A model generated the notes under the pieces. The model did not search any database. It worked only from the letters and a program-made list of their open reading frames with translations, and was not told where the DNA came from. From NCBI RefSeq assembly GCF_949287625.1, contig NZ_CASEGO010000008.1, forward strand, positions 6,770 through 70,769: a stretch of DNA of 64,000 nucleotides, in the 5' to 3' direction. Shown piece after piece: positions 63,868 to 64,000 of the stretch. Source of the stretch: an uncultured Brachyspira sp. GTDB taxonomy: Bacteria > Spirochaetota > Brachyspiria > Brachyspirales > Brachyspiraceae. The first letter of the stretch is position 1, and every line of letters starts with the position of its first letter. The position numbers were made by a program, and so were the translations under genes.

Positions 63868-64000
63868 TTAATTAATTTCAAAAGTATAATGCGTAACGGC
63901 TTCATCAGGACGGAAATAATCGCTGCCATTGTCTTTAATTATTTTTAACATATCAGCCATAGCTTTATAGTATAAGAAATAATAATCATACTTTTTGTAG
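63868..64000 (-). CDS. 3' end of a leftward gene (partial)
   Basis: An open minus-strand frame enters from the right edge and stops at 63868-63870. The 44 visible codons end with YFRPDEAVTHYTFEIN after a helix-like YFLYYKAMADMLKIIKDNG. It is too short to identify. Its convergence with the TPR/NHL gene across a shared terminator supports it as a real gene. Confidence 0.65.
   Translation of the reverse strand, partial: YKKYDYYFLYYKAMADMLKIIKDNGSDYFRPDEAVTHYTFEIN

Overview
The window is strongly AT-rich and carries a spirochaete gene set: a fliF-fliG-fliH-fliI-fliJ flagellar operon, CheW, and many short-signal-peptide lipoproteins with Cys after a loose lipobox. Gene content, ankyrin-repeat proteins, IEQG-repeat Rpn nucleases and AT-rich intergenic repeats fit a gut spirochaete of the genus Brachyspira. 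This is inferred from gene content and style; no rRNA is present to prove it.

Region 1 (1-8030) holds a LysR fragment and then nine consecutive minus-strand genes forming a redox/aldehyde-stress locus. An AdhR-like MerR regulator with Cys52 and a cyclophilin-like protein are followed by three aldo/keto reductases (one with a signal peptide), a flavodoxin, a cupin, an exported SUMF1-flavodoxin fusion and a DUF4405 membrane protein. Two near-identical promoters with the 19-bp spacer typical of MerR regulons lie upstream of the regulator and of the first reductase; a degraded third lies upstream of the second reductase. Nested palindromic repeats separate several of these genes.

Region 2 (8293-17969) is the most striking part: an eleven-gene plus-strand cluster with the gene types and order of the aryl-polyene (APE) type II polyketide systems of Gram-negative bacteria. 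It has a chain-length-factor-like protein, ACP, acyl ligase, two hotdog dehydratases, an LpxL-like acyltransferase, a thioesterase, a LolA-like protein, an MMPL exporter, a complete ketosynthase and a ketoreductase. There is no enoyl reductase, which predicts a polyene acyl chain. Three candidate or clear transcription starts are visible.

Region 3 (18091-26300) contains two ankyrin-repeat proteins, a SIS isomerase, GatC, signal peptidase I, an MFS carrier, and a pair of Rpn-family (PDDEXK) genes flanking the large ankyrin gene. Both Rpn genes have a -10 box exactly six bases before the ATG, which implies leaderless mRNAs.

Region 4 (26356-36518) has a dihydropyrimidinase-like gene and then a divergent molybdenum locus: MOSC-mogA-modA-modB-modC leftward and xdhC-moeA-moaA-moaC rightward, followed by a cysteine desulfidase-family gene. 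Region 5 (36666-53910) is mostly housekeeping (cheW, rbfA, nrnA, rnhA, two Opp-type permeases, rlmB, LptF/G, SppA, RNase J, lipoproteins). It also holds a CRP-like gene whose 5' end is about 25 copies of a 7-bp repeat, a strong candidate phase-variable regulator, and an FMN-binding protein gene interrupted at an A7 tract.

Region 6 (53978-64000) has a repeat element with terminal inverted repeats (a second copy of one at 27803-28098), a CinA C-terminal-type amidase, the flagellar operon ending with a lytic transglycosylase, tRNA-Thr(GGT), a TPR/NHL/VWA-like exported protein and the 3' end of a leftward gene.
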